A DNA stretch of 64,000 nt from VRUE01 sp963695835 (GCA_963695835.1 CAVOHR010000002.1:510690-574689); one strand, 5' to 3'; numbered from the stretch's first letter, positions 23,563-32,548 are shown. Translations and numbers: made by a program. Notes: a model not told the origin generated them from the letters alone.

Positions 23563-25083
23563 TTATTCGACCCGGCGGCCGGGAGACATCCCCGCTGGAA
23601 TCGCCTCGATCACGTCGGTGGCGATCACCGACTCGGCGGCGCCGATCCGCGCCGCCGCCTCGCGGCCGGCGCGGGCATGGGCGAGCACCGCCGCACAGGC
23701 GGCGGCGAACGGCTCGAGGCCGCGGGCCAGCAGCGCCGCGATCATCCCCGAGAGCACGTCGCCGGTGCCGGCGGTGGCGAGGCCGGGGGCGGCGACGGCA
23801 TTGACGGCGACCCGCTCGCCGTCGGCGACGATCGTGTCGTCGCCCTTCAGCACCACGACCGCCCCGGCCGCCCTCGCCGCCTCGCGCGCCGCGGCGAGGC
23901 GGTGCGCGGCGACCTCCCCGGAGTCGCGGCCCAGCAGCCGTCCCAGCTCGCCGGCGTGCGGGGTGAGGACGGTCGGCGCCCGGCGCTCCGCCACCCGCTC
24001 CAGCTCGCCGGCGAGGGCGTTGAGCCCGTCGGCGTCGAGGACCAGCGGCGCCTCGATCGCCGGCAGCACCTCGCGCGCCAGCCCGACCGAGCCGGGATCG
24101 CGTCCCAGGCCCGGCCCCAGCACCCCCGCGGCGGCCCGCTCGAAGGCTCGCAGCAGCGGCTTGGCGGAGGCCGGCGCCAGGCAGCCGTCGCCGCCCGGGC
24201 AGCCGACCGACATCACCTCCGGCCGGCCCTGCTCGAAGATCGGCTCGAGGTCGGCCGGCACGGCGACCGTCGCGTAGCCGGCGCCGGCGCGGATCGCCGC
24301 CCGCGAGGACATCTGCACCGCGCCGGTCAGGCCGCGCGAGCCGCCGGCGATCGTCACCTGGCCGGAGCTGAACTTCGTCGAGCGGGCGCCGCGGCGCGGC
24401 AGCAGGTCGAGCACCCCGGCCTCGATCGTGCCGCCGGCCGGCGTCCCGGGCGCCCCGTCCGGGATTCCGATCGGCGCGACTCGCAGCTCGCCCGTGTGCC
24501 ACTTGCCGGGGGCTATCCGGTGTCCCAGCTTGGCGGCGTGGAAGCTGACCGTGAAGTCCGCATCCACCGCCGCCCCCTCGACCTCGCCGCTGGAGGCGTC
24601 GACCCCCGAGGCGATGTCGCAGGCGACCACCGGCGCCCCGCAGCCGCCGATCGCCTCGATCGCCGCCGGCGCCGGTTCTCGCGGCGCCCCCGAGAACCCG
24701 GTGCCGAAGATCGCGTCGACGACCGCTCCCGAGTCCGCCAGCCTCGGCCCGAGGTCGCCGCTCACGTGCTCCGCCTCGAAGCGCTCGAGGTTCGCCGCCG
24801 CGTCCCCGCTCAGCTCCTCCGCGGGCCAGAGCAGCAGCGCCTCGACCTCGAACCCCATCCGGTCCAGCTCCCGCGCGGCGACCAGCCCGTCGCCGGCGTT
24901 GTTCCCCTTCCCGCAGACGACCCGGATCGGCCCGTCGAGCGCAAGCTCGGCCACAACCTCGGCCACGGCGGCGCCGGCGTTCTCCATCAATTCCAGCGAT
25001 GGAACCTTCATCTCCTCGATCGCCCAGCGGTCGACCGCCCGCATTCCGTCGGCGTCGTAAAGCGGGTTCAGCCAGCTCTCCAT
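23563..25083 (-). CDS. nnr: bifunctional NAD(P)HX epimerase/dehydratase
   Basis: A 506-residue two-domain enzyme that repairs hydrated NADH and NADPH. The N-terminal epimerase domain (residues about 1-215) shows the motif GKGNNAGDGLVAARELDRMG and DAIFGTGFSG. The C-terminal ADP/ATP-dependent dehydratase domain (about 225-500) shows LTPHAGELGRLLG, VLKGDDTIVADG and the ribokinase-like GTGDVLSGMIAAL. All expected motifs are intact, and the length matches the fused family. It lies with alr and glmS, as in mycobacteria. Confidence 0.93.
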   Translation of the reverse strand: MESWLNPLYDADGMRAVDRWAIEEMKVPSLELMENAGAAVAEVVAELALDGPIRVVCGKGNNAGDGLVAARELDRMGFEVEALLLWPAEELSGDAAANLERFEAEHVSGDLGPRLADSGAVVDAIFGTGFSGAPREPAPAAIEAIGGCGAPVVACDIASGVDASSGEVEGAAVDADFTVSFHAAKLGHRIAPGKWHTGELRVAPIGIPDGAPGTPAGGTIEAGVLDLLPRRGARSTKFSSGQVTIAGGSRGLTGAVQMSSRAAIRAGAGYATVAVPADLEPIFEQGRPEVMSVGCPGGDGCLAPASAKPLLRAFERAAAGVLGPGLGRDPGSVGLAREVLPAIEAPLVLDADGLNALAGELERVAERRAPTVLTPHAGELGRLLGRDSGEVAAHRLAAAREAARAAGAVVVLKGDDTIVADGERVAVNAVAAPGLATAGTGDVLSGMIAALLARGLEPFAAACAAVLAHARAGREAAARIGAAESVIATDVIEAIPAGMSPGRRVE

Positions 25084-25138
25084 ATCGCGGCAGCCTAAAC
25101 CCGGTATCTCGGGCGGGTGGCCCGCCAGATGCGTTGGG

Positions 25139-26689
25139 CTACTTCAACCCGACGATCAGCTTCGCGGTCGCCAGTTCGTCCTGGCGGCCGGTGCCGATCG
25201 CGATGAAAGCGATGCTGCGCAGGTACCTCTTCGCTTCCTGGAAGCCCTGGTCGGAGTTGGGGACGAGGGCGTCGGCGAGCTTCAGGGCGGCGGCGCCGTC
25301 GACGAAGCCGCTGATCGGCGCGTCGCCGAGCGCCGAGACCGCTTCCTTGTAGGCGGGGTTGTCGGACAGCGTCTTGCCCGAGGGCGCGGCGAGCGCGAGC
25401 AGGGTCTGCGGCGTGCCGTAGCCGATCGCCACCCTTCCGTCCTTGGCGGCGACGACCAGCGGCTTGGAGCCGAGTTCCTCGCTGTGGAGGGCGAAGCCGC
25501 TCGCTTCGCCGCCGAGCACGCTGACCCCGCTGACGTGGAAGGCGCGCACCAGCTTCACCGCTCGTTCGACCGCTTCGCTCGCCTTCGAGCCCTTGGCGGT
25601 CAGCACCAGGGCGCCGCCGAGGCTGCGTTCGCTGTTGCCGGTGGCGAAGACGGCGGCGTCTTCGAGCGAGTCGACCAGTCCTTCGAGGTCGATCCCGAGT
25701 TCCTTCACGCCCTTCTTCAGCTGGTGCGGCGGGATCGTGCCGGGCACGCCCTGCGCGTCGAGTTCGTCGAGCGCTTCCTGAAGCTGTTCGCCGAAGCCGG
25801 AGACGGCGAAGGCGGCGAAGGAGCTCGCCGGCAGCGAGCCGAGCAGCTGCGAGGCATCTCCGGTCGGCGCCTTCTCGCCGCCGAGGTCGCTGCTCAGGTC
25901 GATCTCGACCTGGCTGGAGCCGGGGATCACGCTGGCGACCGCGGTCGCTTCGCTCGGGTCGATGCCGGCGTTCTGGAGGATCTGGCGCGCCGTCGGGTCG
26001 ATTTCCCCGCCCGACTGCTCGATCAGGCCGCCGACGTCGACGTAGGCGTCGGCGAGGCTGCCGTCCGAGGCGGCCGAGATCGCGGTCGAGAAGCGGTCTT
26101 CGCCGGCCAGCGATTCGCCGTTGGAGGCGTCGACCATTTCCTTGAACACCGCTTCGTCGTCGCCGACCGCGAGGAAGTCGCCGATCACACCGATCGCGTT
26201 GCCTTCCTTGCCGCCGACCTCGAATTCGACCCCTTCGTAGGAGGCCTGCTTATAGGGGACGTCGCCGGCCTTGACCTGGGTGTCGACGAATTCCTGCGTC
26301 GCGCCGGTGTCGGTCGACTCGACGATCACGCCCGGCCTGGAGGGGTTGCCGCCTTCGACCTGCTCGAAGAAGACCGCGGCCCGTTCGCCCAGCCACGGTT
26401 CGACTTCCTTCGCGTAGTCGAACGGTTCGCCGTCTTCCCGGGCCGAGCTTTCCAGCTGTTCGACGACGTAGTCGCCGAGGTTGTCGATGCCGGCGATCTG
26501 CTTGGCGACCGCGTCGGTGTTCGACTTCAGTTCGCCGCTGGGACGCACCTTGCCTTCGATGAAGACCGGCGAGCGCGGTGGCGCCAGCCCGGCCGGGTCG
26601 GCGCCCGAGGAGGAGGAGCCGCCGCAGCCGCCGACGGCGACCGGCAGGGCGGCGAGCGCGGTCAGCGCGAGGACGAGACGAAGCTTCAT
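25139..26689 (-). CDS. DUF3352-type lipoprotein
   Basis: A 516-residue exported protein. The lipoprotein signal peptide is MKLRLVLALTALAALPVAVG with lipobox VGGC, followed by a Ser/Gly linker (GGSSSSGADP). The rest is a long soluble domain of alternating strands and helices, with acidic composition, matching DUF3352 proteins of actinobacteria. No enzyme motif is seen. It is probably anchored to the outer face of the membrane. It lies between glmS and nnr and may be linked with the cell envelope, by location only. Confidence 0.78.
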   Translation of the reverse strand: MKLRLVLALTALAALPVAVGGCGGSSSSGADPAGLAPPRSPVFIEGKVRPSGELKSNTDAVAKQIAGIDNLGDYVVEQLESSAREDGEPFDYAKEVEPWLGERAAVFFEQVEGGNPSRPGVIVESTDTGATQEFVDTQVKAGDVPYKQASYEGVEFEVGGKEGNAIGVIGDFLAVGDDEAVFKEMVDASNGESLAGEDRFSTAISAASDGSLADAYVDVGGLIEQSGGEIDPTARQILQNAGIDPSEATAVASVIPGSSQVEIDLSSDLGGEKAPTGDASQLLGSLPASSFAAFAVSGFGEQLQEALDELDAQGVPGTIPPHQLKKGVKELGIDLEGLVDSLEDAAVFATGNSERSLGGALVLTAKGSKASEAVERAVKLVRAFHVSGVSVLGGEASGFALHSEELGSKPLVVAAKDGRVAIGYGTPQTLLALAAPSGKTLSDNPAYKEAVSALGDAPISGFVDGAAALKLADALVPNSDQGFQEAKRYLRSIAFIAIGTGRQDELATAKLIVGLK

Positions 26690-26712
26690 TCGAGCGGCAT
26701 CCTAACCGCTCC

Positions 26713-28572
26713 TCACTCGACCGTCACGGTCTTGGCCAGGTTGCGGGGCTGGTCGACGTTGAGGCCGCGGGCGCGGGCGATGTCGTAGGCGAGCAGCTGG
26801 AGCGGCAGGATCGCCAGGATCGGCTGCAGGATCCAGTCGCTGCGCGGCACCTCGATCACGTCGTCGACGACCTCGCCGACCCGCCCGGATCCCTCGGTCG
26901 CGATCGCGATCGTCGCGGCCCCGCGCGCCCGCACCTCTTCGACGTTGGAGAGCACCTTGTCGAGCACCGGGCTGTCGGTCGCCACCGAGACCACCGGGGT
27001 CGACTCGTCGAGCAGGGCGATCGGGCCGTGCTTCATCTCCCCCGCCGCGTAGGCGTCGGTCGGGATGTAGGAGATCTCCTTCAGCTTCAGCGCTCCCTCG
27101 AGGCAGACCGGCAGGCCGATGTGGCGCCCCAGGTAGAGGAAGAACTGGCGCTCCGAGTAGGCGGCCGAGATCTCGCGCACCCGCTCCTCGGTGGTGGCGA
27201 TCGTCCGCTCGACCTTCGAGGGGAGCGACTTCATCTCGGCGATCAGCTCGGCGATCCGCGGCGGCTCCAGCGTCCCCCGCAGCTCCGCCAACCGCAGGCC
27301 GATCAGGTACATCGCCGCGACCTGGGCGACGAAGGTCTTGGTCGCCGCGACGCTGATCTCCATGCCGCTGCGGGTGTAGAGGACGGCGTCGGCGTCGCGG
27401 GTCGCCTGGCTGCCCATGATGTTGGTGACCGCCAGCACCTTGGCGCCGCGCTCGCGGGCGAGGCGCATCGCCGCCAGGGTGTCGGCGGTCTCGCCCGACT
27501 GGGTGATGCCGATCACCAGGTCCCCCTCGCCGACCACCGGATTGCGGTAGCGGTACTCGGAGGCGATGTCCATCTCGACCGGGACCCGCGCCCATTCCTC
27601 GATCGCGTAGCGGCCGACCAAGCCGGCGTGGTAGGAGGTGCCGCAGGCGACGATGACGATCCGCCGCAGCCCGCGCAGGAAGGAGTCGTCCAGCTCGACC
27701 TCCGAGAGGTCGACCCCGTCGTCGCCGGGGAGCCGGTCGGCGATCGTTTCGGCGACCGCGTCGGCCTGTTCGTGGATCTCCTTCAGCATGAAGGTCTCGT
27801 AGCCGCCCTTCTCGGCTGCGGCCTCGTCCCAGTCGATCTCCTCGGCCCGGCGGTCGACCGGGTTGCCCGCGGCGTCGGCGATCGTCACCCCGGAGCGGTC
27901 GATCGTGACGATCTCGTCGTTCTCGATCGCCACCGCGCGCCGCGTCTCGGCGAGGAAGGCGGGAATCGCCGAGGCGAGGAAGGTCTCGCCCTCGCCGACC
28001 CCGGCGACCAGCGGGCACTCCCGGCGCGCCCCGACCAGCAGGTCGGGCTGGTCGGCGTGCATCGCGACGAAGGCGTAATGGCCGCGCAGCTCGGCGAAGG
28101 CGGCGCGAACGGCGGCGGCGAGGTCGCCGTCGTAGTGGCGGGAGATCAGGTGGGCGACGACCTCGGCGTCGGTTTCCGAGCTGAACTCCTGCCCTTCGGA
28201 CTCGAGCCGCTCCCGCAGCCGGGCGTGGTTCTCGACGATCCCGTTGAGGACGATGTGGACGCGGTCGGAGCCGTCGCTGTGGGGGTGGGCGTTCTCCTCG
28301 GTCACCCGTCCGTGGGTGGCCCAGCGCGTGTGGGCGATCCCCGTCGTCGCCGGCGCGGTCGCCACCGCGACGCCGCCGCGCTCGGCCTCGTGCTCGCCCA
28401 TCGCGGCGCGCAGGTTGGCCAGGTTGCCGACCGCGCGCACGCTGTCGACCTCGCCCTCCTCGATCACCGAGACCCCGGCCGAGTCATAGCCGCGGTATTC
28501 GAGCTTCTCGAGGCCGGCGACGAGGATGTCGCGGCAGGGGCGCCCCCCGACGTATCCGACGATTCCGCACAT
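26713..28572 (-). CDS. glmS: glutamine-fructose-6-phosphate aminotransferase
   Basis: A 619-residue GlmS, which makes glucosamine-6-phosphate from fructose-6-phosphate and glutamine. Cys2 of MCGIVGYVGG is the nucleophile of the N-terminal glutaminase. The C-terminal half has the two SIS domains (VACGTSYHAGLVG and ITQSGETADTLAAM). The final motif is PRNLAKTVTVE, the canonical GlmS end. No glmS ribozyme signature is recognised. It lies 32 bp after glmM on the same strand, so the two successive steps of amino sugar synthesis are probably co-transcribed. Confidence 0.96.
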   Translation of the reverse strand: MCGIVGYVGGRPCRDILVAGLEKLEYRGYDSAGVSVIEEGEVDSVRAVGNLANLRAAMGEHEAERGGVAVATAPATTGIAHTRWATHGRVTEENAHPHSDGSDRVHIVLNGIVENHARLRERLESEGQEFSSETDAEVVAHLISRHYDGDLAAAVRAAFAELRGHYAFVAMHADQPDLLVGARRECPLVAGVGEGETFLASAIPAFLAETRRAVAIENDEIVTIDRSGVTIADAAGNPVDRRAEEIDWDEAAAEKGGYETFMLKEIHEQADAVAETIADRLPGDDGVDLSEVELDDSFLRGLRRIVIVACGTSYHAGLVGRYAIEEWARVPVEMDIASEYRYRNPVVGEGDLVIGITQSGETADTLAAMRLARERGAKVLAVTNIMGSQATRDADAVLYTRSGMEISVAATKTFVAQVAAMYLIGLRLAELRGTLEPPRIAELIAEMKSLPSKVERTIATTEERVREISAAYSERQFFLYLGRHIGLPVCLEGALKLKEISYIPTDAYAAGEMKHGPIALLDESTPVVSVATDSPVLDKVLSNVEEVRARGAATIAIATEGSGRVGEVVDDVIEVPRSDWILQPILAILPLQLLAYDIARARGLNVDQPRNLAKTVTVE

Positions 28573-28604
28573 GGAAGGCCGCTAAGGGTAGACGGCCGGG
28601 ACCG

Positions 28605-29954
28605 TCAGCCCAGCTCCCGGCGGACCAGGTCGGCAAGCCGCTTGCAGACCGCCTCGGCCTCCCCGGCCTCGGGCGCCTCGACCATCACCCGGACCAGCGG
28701 CTCGGTGCCGGAGGGGCGCAGCAGCACCCGACCGCGGCCCTCCAGGCCGGCGGCCTCGCGCTCCGCGGCGTCCCAGACCGCGGCCGCGCCGGCGATCGCC
28801 CCGCGGTCGGCGACCTCGACGTTGACCAGGGTCTGCGGCAGCTTCTCCATCGCCTCGACCTCGGCCAGGTCGCGGTCGCCCAGCTCGCGCATCGTCATCA
28901 GCGCCGCCGCGATCCCGTCGCCGGTGGCGGCGAAGCCGGTGTCGATGATGTGGCCGGACTGCTCGCCGCCGAGCGCCCAGTCGCGCTTGCGCAGCTCGTC
29001 GAGCACGTAGCGGTCGCCGACCTTGGTCACCGCGACCTCGATCCCCGCCTCCTCCATCGCGCGGTGGAAGCCGAAGTTGCTCATCACCGTCACCGCGACG
29101 CCGCCGTGCAGCTCGCCGCGGCCGGCCATCCCCCGGGCCAGCAGGGCGATCAGCTCGTCGCCGTCGTGGCGGTGGCCGGCGCCGTCGACCGCGAGCACCC
29201 GGTCGCCGTCGCCGTCGAAGGCGAAGCCGATCGTCGCCTCGGAGGCGACGACGTGCTCGGCCAGGCCGTCGAGGTGGGTCGAGCCGCAGCCGGCGTTGAT
29301 GTTGCGGCCGTCGGGCTCGGCGGCGATCGCCTCGACCCGGGCGCCGAGCCGCTCGAAGATCCCCGGCGCTGCGCGGTGGGTGGCGCCGTTGGCGCAGTCG
29401 AGGGCGACGGTGAGCCCGGAGAGGTCGAGCGGGAAGGCCGACTCGAGCGCCCGCAGGTAGTCCTCGACGCCGCCCTCGAGCTCGCGGACGCGGCCGGGTG
29501 CAGGCACCGCGGTCGAGGTTTGAGCCGCGTTGCGGCTCAAACCTCGACCGCGCTCTTCGAGCAGCGACTCGATCCGCGCCTCGGCCTCGTCGTCGAGCTT
29601 GGTCCCGGCGCCGCTGAAGAACTTGATGCCGTTGTCGCGGTAGGGGTTGTGGGAGGCGGAGACGACCGCGGCGAGGTCGAGCCCGAGGCGGCGGGCGAGG
29701 ATCGCCGCGGCCGGCGTCGGCAGCACCCCACCGAGCAGCGCGTCGCCACCCGCCGCGGCGACTCCGGCGGCGAGCGCCGATTCGAGCATCGGCCCCGACT
29801 CGCGGGTGTCGCGGACGATCAGGACCTGCGGCCGCTCGGCCGGGAGCGACTCCGTCGCGGCCCGCCCCAGCGCCAGCGCCAACTCGGCGGTCAGAAACGT
29901 CCCAGCCTCTCCCCGGACCCCGTCGGTTCCGAAGAGCCTGCGCTCCGGCGTCAC
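28605..29954 (-). CDS. glmM: phosphoglucosamine mutase with a palindrome-encoded 15-residue insert
   Basis: A 449-residue GlmM, which converts glucosamine-6-phosphate to glucosamine-1-phosphate. The phosphoserine loop VSASHNPYRDNGIKFF, the metal loop DGDGDRV and the sugar loop GGEQSGHIID are intact, as is the phosphate-binding RPSGTEPLVR. Residues 135-149 are encoded exactly by a 45-nt perfect palindrome. Without them the sequence would run LLEE-VPAPGRVRELEGG, as in ordinary members. GTG at 29954 starts 10 bp after rpsI. The enzyme is probably active, since the insert lies between two domains. Confidence 0.95.
   Translation of the reverse strand: MTPERRLFGTDGVRGEAGTFLTAELALALGRAATESLPAERPQVLIVRDTRESGPMLESALAAGVAAAGGDALLGGVLPTPAAAILARRLGLDLAAVVSASHNPYRDNGIKFFSGAGTKLDDEAEARIESLLEERGRGLSRNAAQTSTAVPAPGRVRELEGGVEDYLRALESAFPLDLSGLTVALDCANGATHRAAPGIFERLGARVEAIAAEPDGRNINAGCGSTHLDGLAEHVVASEATIGFAFDGDGDRVLAVDGAGHRHDGDELIALLARGMAGRGELHGGVAVTVMSNFGFHRAMEEAGIEVAVTKVGDRYVLDELRKRDWALGGEQSGHIIDTGFAATGDGIAAALMTMRELGDRDLAEVEAMEKLPQTLVNVEVADRGAIAGAAAVWDAAEREAAGLEGRGRVLLRPSGTEPLVRVMVEAPEAGEAEAVCKRLADLVRRELG
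29508..29552. repeat. in-frame 45-nt perfect palindrome inside glmM
   Basis: The arms 29508-29528 and 29532-29552 are exact 21-bp reverse complements around GTT. The element starts at the first base of glmM codon 135 and ends at the last base of codon 149, encoding RGRGLSRNAAQTSTA. An exact whole-codon palindrome in a core gene resembles the behaviour of Rickettsia palindromic elements. Confidence 0.88.
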
Positions 29955-29964
29955 ACGGTCCCCG

Positions 29965-30771
29965 TCAGCGCTTGCTGAATTGCGGCCGCTTTCTGGCCTT
30001 CTTCAGTCCCGCCTTGCGGCGCTCCTTGACGCGCGCGTCGCGGGTCAGGAAGCCACGCCGCTTCAGCTCGGCGCGCAGCTCCGGGTCGACCTCGGTCAGC
30101 GCCCGGGCGATCCCGTGCCGCACCGCCCCGGCCTGGCCGCTGACGCCGCCGCCGTGGACGCGGACGCGGACATCGACGCTGCCCTCGTAGCCGGTCGTGG
30201 CGAGCGGCTGGCAAACCACCGTCTGATGCAGCGGCCGGGGGAAGAACTCCTCCAGCGAGCGCCCGTTGACCTCGATCTTGCCGCTGCCGGGCAGCACGGT
30301 GACGCGAGCAATCGCGTTCTTGCGTTTGCCGGTGGCGAGGAAGCGCGAGTCGCCCTCGATCTTGGCCGGAGCGCGGCTGGCCGCCTGCGGCTCCTCGTCG
30401 GCCCCGTCCAGCGCCGCCTCCCGCTGCCGCCGCTCCTCCTCCTCGGCCTCCCGCCGAGCCCGCTCCTCGGCGCTGAGCGGCCGCTCCTCCGGCTCGACCG
30501 AGATCGGCTCCAGATCGGCCCCGGGAATCACATCTTTCTTCTTCTCGGCCTGCGGCTCCTCGACGGGCTCGGGCTCGGCTTTCTCCTGCTCAGCCCGAGG
30601 CTCCTCCCGCTCGGCGGCCGGCGCGGCCGCGGGCTCCTCCGCCACCGCCTCGTCCTGCGCCTCCTGCCCAGACGCCTCGTCCGCGACAGGGCCGGCGGGC
30701 AGGGCGCCCTCGCCCTGAGGCGTGTCCTCCCGCGCCTCCGACGTCTCGTCGTTCTGCGGCTCGTCTGCCAT
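29965..30771 (-). CDS. rpsI: ribosomal protein S9 with a 143-residue acidic N-terminal extension
   Basis: The C-terminal 125 residues are a normal S9, starting at FLATGKRKNAIARVTVLPGS and ending in the conserved KKARKRPQFSKR that contacts P-site tRNA. The N-terminal 143 residues are Glu-, Ala- and Pro-rich and low in complexity, with no clear domain. No internal ATG or GTG suits a shorter S9 start, and the ATG at 30771 overlaps the rplM stop (TGATG), so translation from the far start is likely. S9 in most bacteria is about 130 residues, with shorter acidic tails in other actinobacteria. Confidence 0.93.
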   Translation of the reverse strand: MADEPQNDETSEAREDTPQGEGALPAGPVADEASGQEAQDEAVAEEPAAAPAAEREEPRAEQEKAEPEPVEEPQAEKKKDVIPGADLEPISVEPEERPLSAEERARREAEEEERRQREAALDGADEEPQAASRAPAKIEGDSRFLATGKRKNAIARVTVLPGSGKIEVNGRSLEEFFPRPLHQTVVCQPLATTGYEGSVDVRVRVHGGGVSGQAGAVRHGIARALTEVDPELRAELKRRGFLTRDARVKERRKAGLKKARKRPQFSKR

Positions 30772-31202
30772 CAGGCGATCTCCATCTCTTTCGGTTTCTG
30801 CGCGGCATGCGGGTGATCCGGCCCGGCGTAGACCTTCAGCTTGGTCAGCTGCTTGCGGGCGAGGCGGTTGCGGGGAAGCATCCCCTTCACCGCCTTGCGG
30901 ATCACCTCCTCGGGGCGGCGGTCGAGCATCTCGGCCAGCGTCCGCGACTTGATCCCGCCGGGGTAGCCGCTGTGGCGCCAGTAGCGCTTCTGCTCGAGCT
31001 TTTTGCCGGTGACCTGGATCTTCTCGGCGTTGACGACGACGACGAAGTCGCCGGTGTCGACGTGCGGGGTGTACTCCGGCTTGCGCTTACCGCGCAGCGC
31101 GTCCGCGATCCGGGTCGCCAGGCGGCCCAGGGTCTTGCCCTCGGCGTCGACGACGTACCAGTCTCGCTGGCGGTCGGCGGCTGTTGCGACGTAGGTCTTC
31201 AT
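30771..31202 (-). CDS. rplM: ribosomal protein L13
   Basis: A 143-residue L13 of the large subunit. The start MKTYVATAADRQRDWYVVDA and the internal motif VNAEKIQVTGKKLEQKRYWRH are typical, as are RPEEVIRKAVKGMLPRNRL and the C-terminal KLKVYAGPDHPHAAQ. Upstream of ATG 31202 the DNA diverges from the c-di-AMP riboswitch and M23 peptidase. The gene order rplM-rpsI-glmM is conserved in actinobacteria. Confidence 0.97.
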   Translation of the reverse strand: MKTYVATAADRQRDWYVVDAEGKTLGRLATRIADALRGKRKPEYTPHVDTGDFVVVVNAEKIQVTGKKLEQKRYWRHSGYPGGIKSRTLAEMLDRRPEEVIRKAVKGMLPRNRLARKQLTKLKVYAGPDHPHAAQKPKEMEIA

Positions 31203-31261
31203 CGTTGAAAAACCGCGCGGGCGGGCCGGCGCGGGCGGCGCATCATAGCCGCCTGGCCCTC

Positions 31262-31267
31262 TATACT
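31262..31267 (+). promoter_or_regulatory. -10 box before the c-di-AMP riboswitch
   Basis: TATACT matches a sigma-A -10 element just before the riboswitch. No good -35 lies 17 bp upstream. A transcript starting near 31274 would contain the entire riboswitch. Confidence 0.45.
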
Positions 31268-31274
31268 GCCGCGC

Positions 31275-31418
31275 CGGCAATGCCGAATCCCGCCGTGCGA
31301 TCGGCGGGAGTGGAGGAACCGCAGGGACTCTTGCAGGTCCCGGGGGCGAATCGGACGAACATCGTCCGTAGCGCATCTCTTTCAGCGCGAGCCCGACAGC
31401 TAACTCCGCAGGCGAACG
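31275..31418 (+). promoter_or_regulatory. cyclic-di-AMP riboswitch (ydaO/yuaA type)
   Basis: The leader of the M23 peptidase has the strongly conserved blocks of the ydaO riboswitch in order: TGCCGAATCC (31281-31290), a GC hairpin (31288-31309), TGGAGGAACC (31311-31320), a GGGAC/GTCCC hairpin (31324-31341), GGGGGCGAATC (near 31342-31353), a CGGACG-AACAT-CGTCCG hairpin, and CCGACAGCTAACTCCGCAGG (about 31393-31412). In actinobacteria this class controls cell-wall hydrolases. Binding of c-di-AMP usually turns expression off. Confidence 0.88.
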
Positions 31419-31431
31419 AAAGAGAGGGCAC

Positions 31432-32409
31432 GTGGCGCGCAGCGCTTGGCTGGCTGGACCGGTCTCGGTAGTCGTATTCGCGGCGCTCCTGGCGGGCTTC
31501 GCCGCCGGCGCCTCGGCGACGACCGGCGGCGCCCCCACCCCGAGTGGCTCGCCGCCGCCGCCGCCGAGCCAGAGCGGCACTCCCGATCCGGCGCCGTCGG
31601 CCGGCACGCTCGGCATCGTCTCGGCGAAGACCTGGCCGCGCAAGTCCTTCTACTACGGAGTCCGGACCCCACGGCTGCGCTACGAAATCGGCAGCGACCA
31701 GCCGAGCAACGACCTCCGCGTCGACGTCGTCGGCCGCGGCGGCGAAGTCGTCAAGAGCTACTACCGCAACGACATCGCCCCGGAAGCGCCCGATTCCGTC
31801 TCCTGGGACGGCACGATCGCCGGCGGGCGGGCGGCGCCCAACGGCCGCTACAGCTTCCGCATCTCGCCGCAGAGCGGCGATCCGACCGCGCAGCAGAGCC
31901 TCGACCGCTCGATCCAGGAGGCCAAGCAGCGCGCCTCGTCTTCGACCTCGCCGGCCGGGTCCTTCAGCCTCGGCTTTGCCCTCTACGGTTACGCCTTCCC
32001 GATCCTCGGCCCGCATGACTTCGGCGGTGCCGAGGGACGCTTCGGCGCGGCTCGCTCCGGCCACACCCACGAGGGCCAGGACGTGATCGCGGAATGCGGC
32101 ACGCCGCTGATCGCCGCCCGCGGCGGCACCGTCCAGTACTCGGGCTACCAGTCGGCGGCCGGCAACTACGTCGTCATCGACGGCAAGGGCACCGGCCTCG
32201 ACACGGCCTACATGCACCTGCTCGAACCCTCGCCGCTGCAGGAGGGCTTGACCGTGCGGACGGGAGAACCGATCGGCGTCGTCGGCCAGACCGGCGACGC
32301 CACCGCCTGCCACCTCCACTTCGAGATCTGGACGGCGCCCGGCTGGTATGAGGGGGGAAGCCCGATCGACCCGCTGCCCTACCTGGAACGCTGGGACCGC
32401 TACTCCTGA
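31432..32409 (+). CDS. secreted M23 (LytM-type) peptidase, c-di-AMP riboswitch controlled
   Basis: A 325-residue exported peptidase. A signal peptide (SAWLAGPVSVVVFAALLAGF) is followed by a Pro/Ser-rich linker and a beta-sandwich segment with WDGTIAGGRAAPNGRYSFRI, similar to FlgD-like Ig repeats. The C-terminal peptidase_M23 domain has the zinc motifs HTHEGQD and HLHFEIW. These enzymes cut peptidoglycan cross-bridges. GTG at 31432 follows a GAGAGGG. The upstream c-di-AMP riboswitch links its expression to wall or osmotic state. Confidence 0.93.
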   Translation: MARSAWLAGPVSVVVFAALLAGFAAGASATTGGAPTPSGSPPPPPSQSGTPDPAPSAGTLGIVSAKTWPRKSFYYGVRTPRLRYEIGSDQPSNDLRVDVVGRGGEVVKSYYRNDIAPEAPDSVSWDGTIAGGRAAPNGRYSFRISPQSGDPTAQQSLDRSIQEAKQRASSSTSPAGSFSLGFALYGYAFPILGPHDFGGAEGRFGAARSGHTHEGQDVIAECGTPLIAARGGTVQYSGYQSAAGNYVVIDGKGTGLDTAYMHLLEPSPLQEGLTVRTGEPIGVVGQTGDATACHLHFEIWTAPGWYEGGSPIDPLPYLERWDRYS

Positions 32410-32548
32410 GCGGCCCGCTCGGCGCGCTGCTTGATCCCCAGGAGCATCTTCCTCTGCATGGGGAAGTGCGGCAGCTCGAGCAACGTCCGGTAGGAAAATG
32501 AGGCGGGCTTACTCGCGCGGTTGTCTCGTGCCGTGAAGCCACTGCGTC

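Noticed and set aside
32400..32548. A 49-codon minus-strand frame ending in LPHFPMQRKMLLGIKQRAER
   Set aside because: It looks partly protein-like but has no ordinary start codon and overlaps the ends of the M23 and zur genes. It might be the tail of a decayed gene; not strong enough to annotate.
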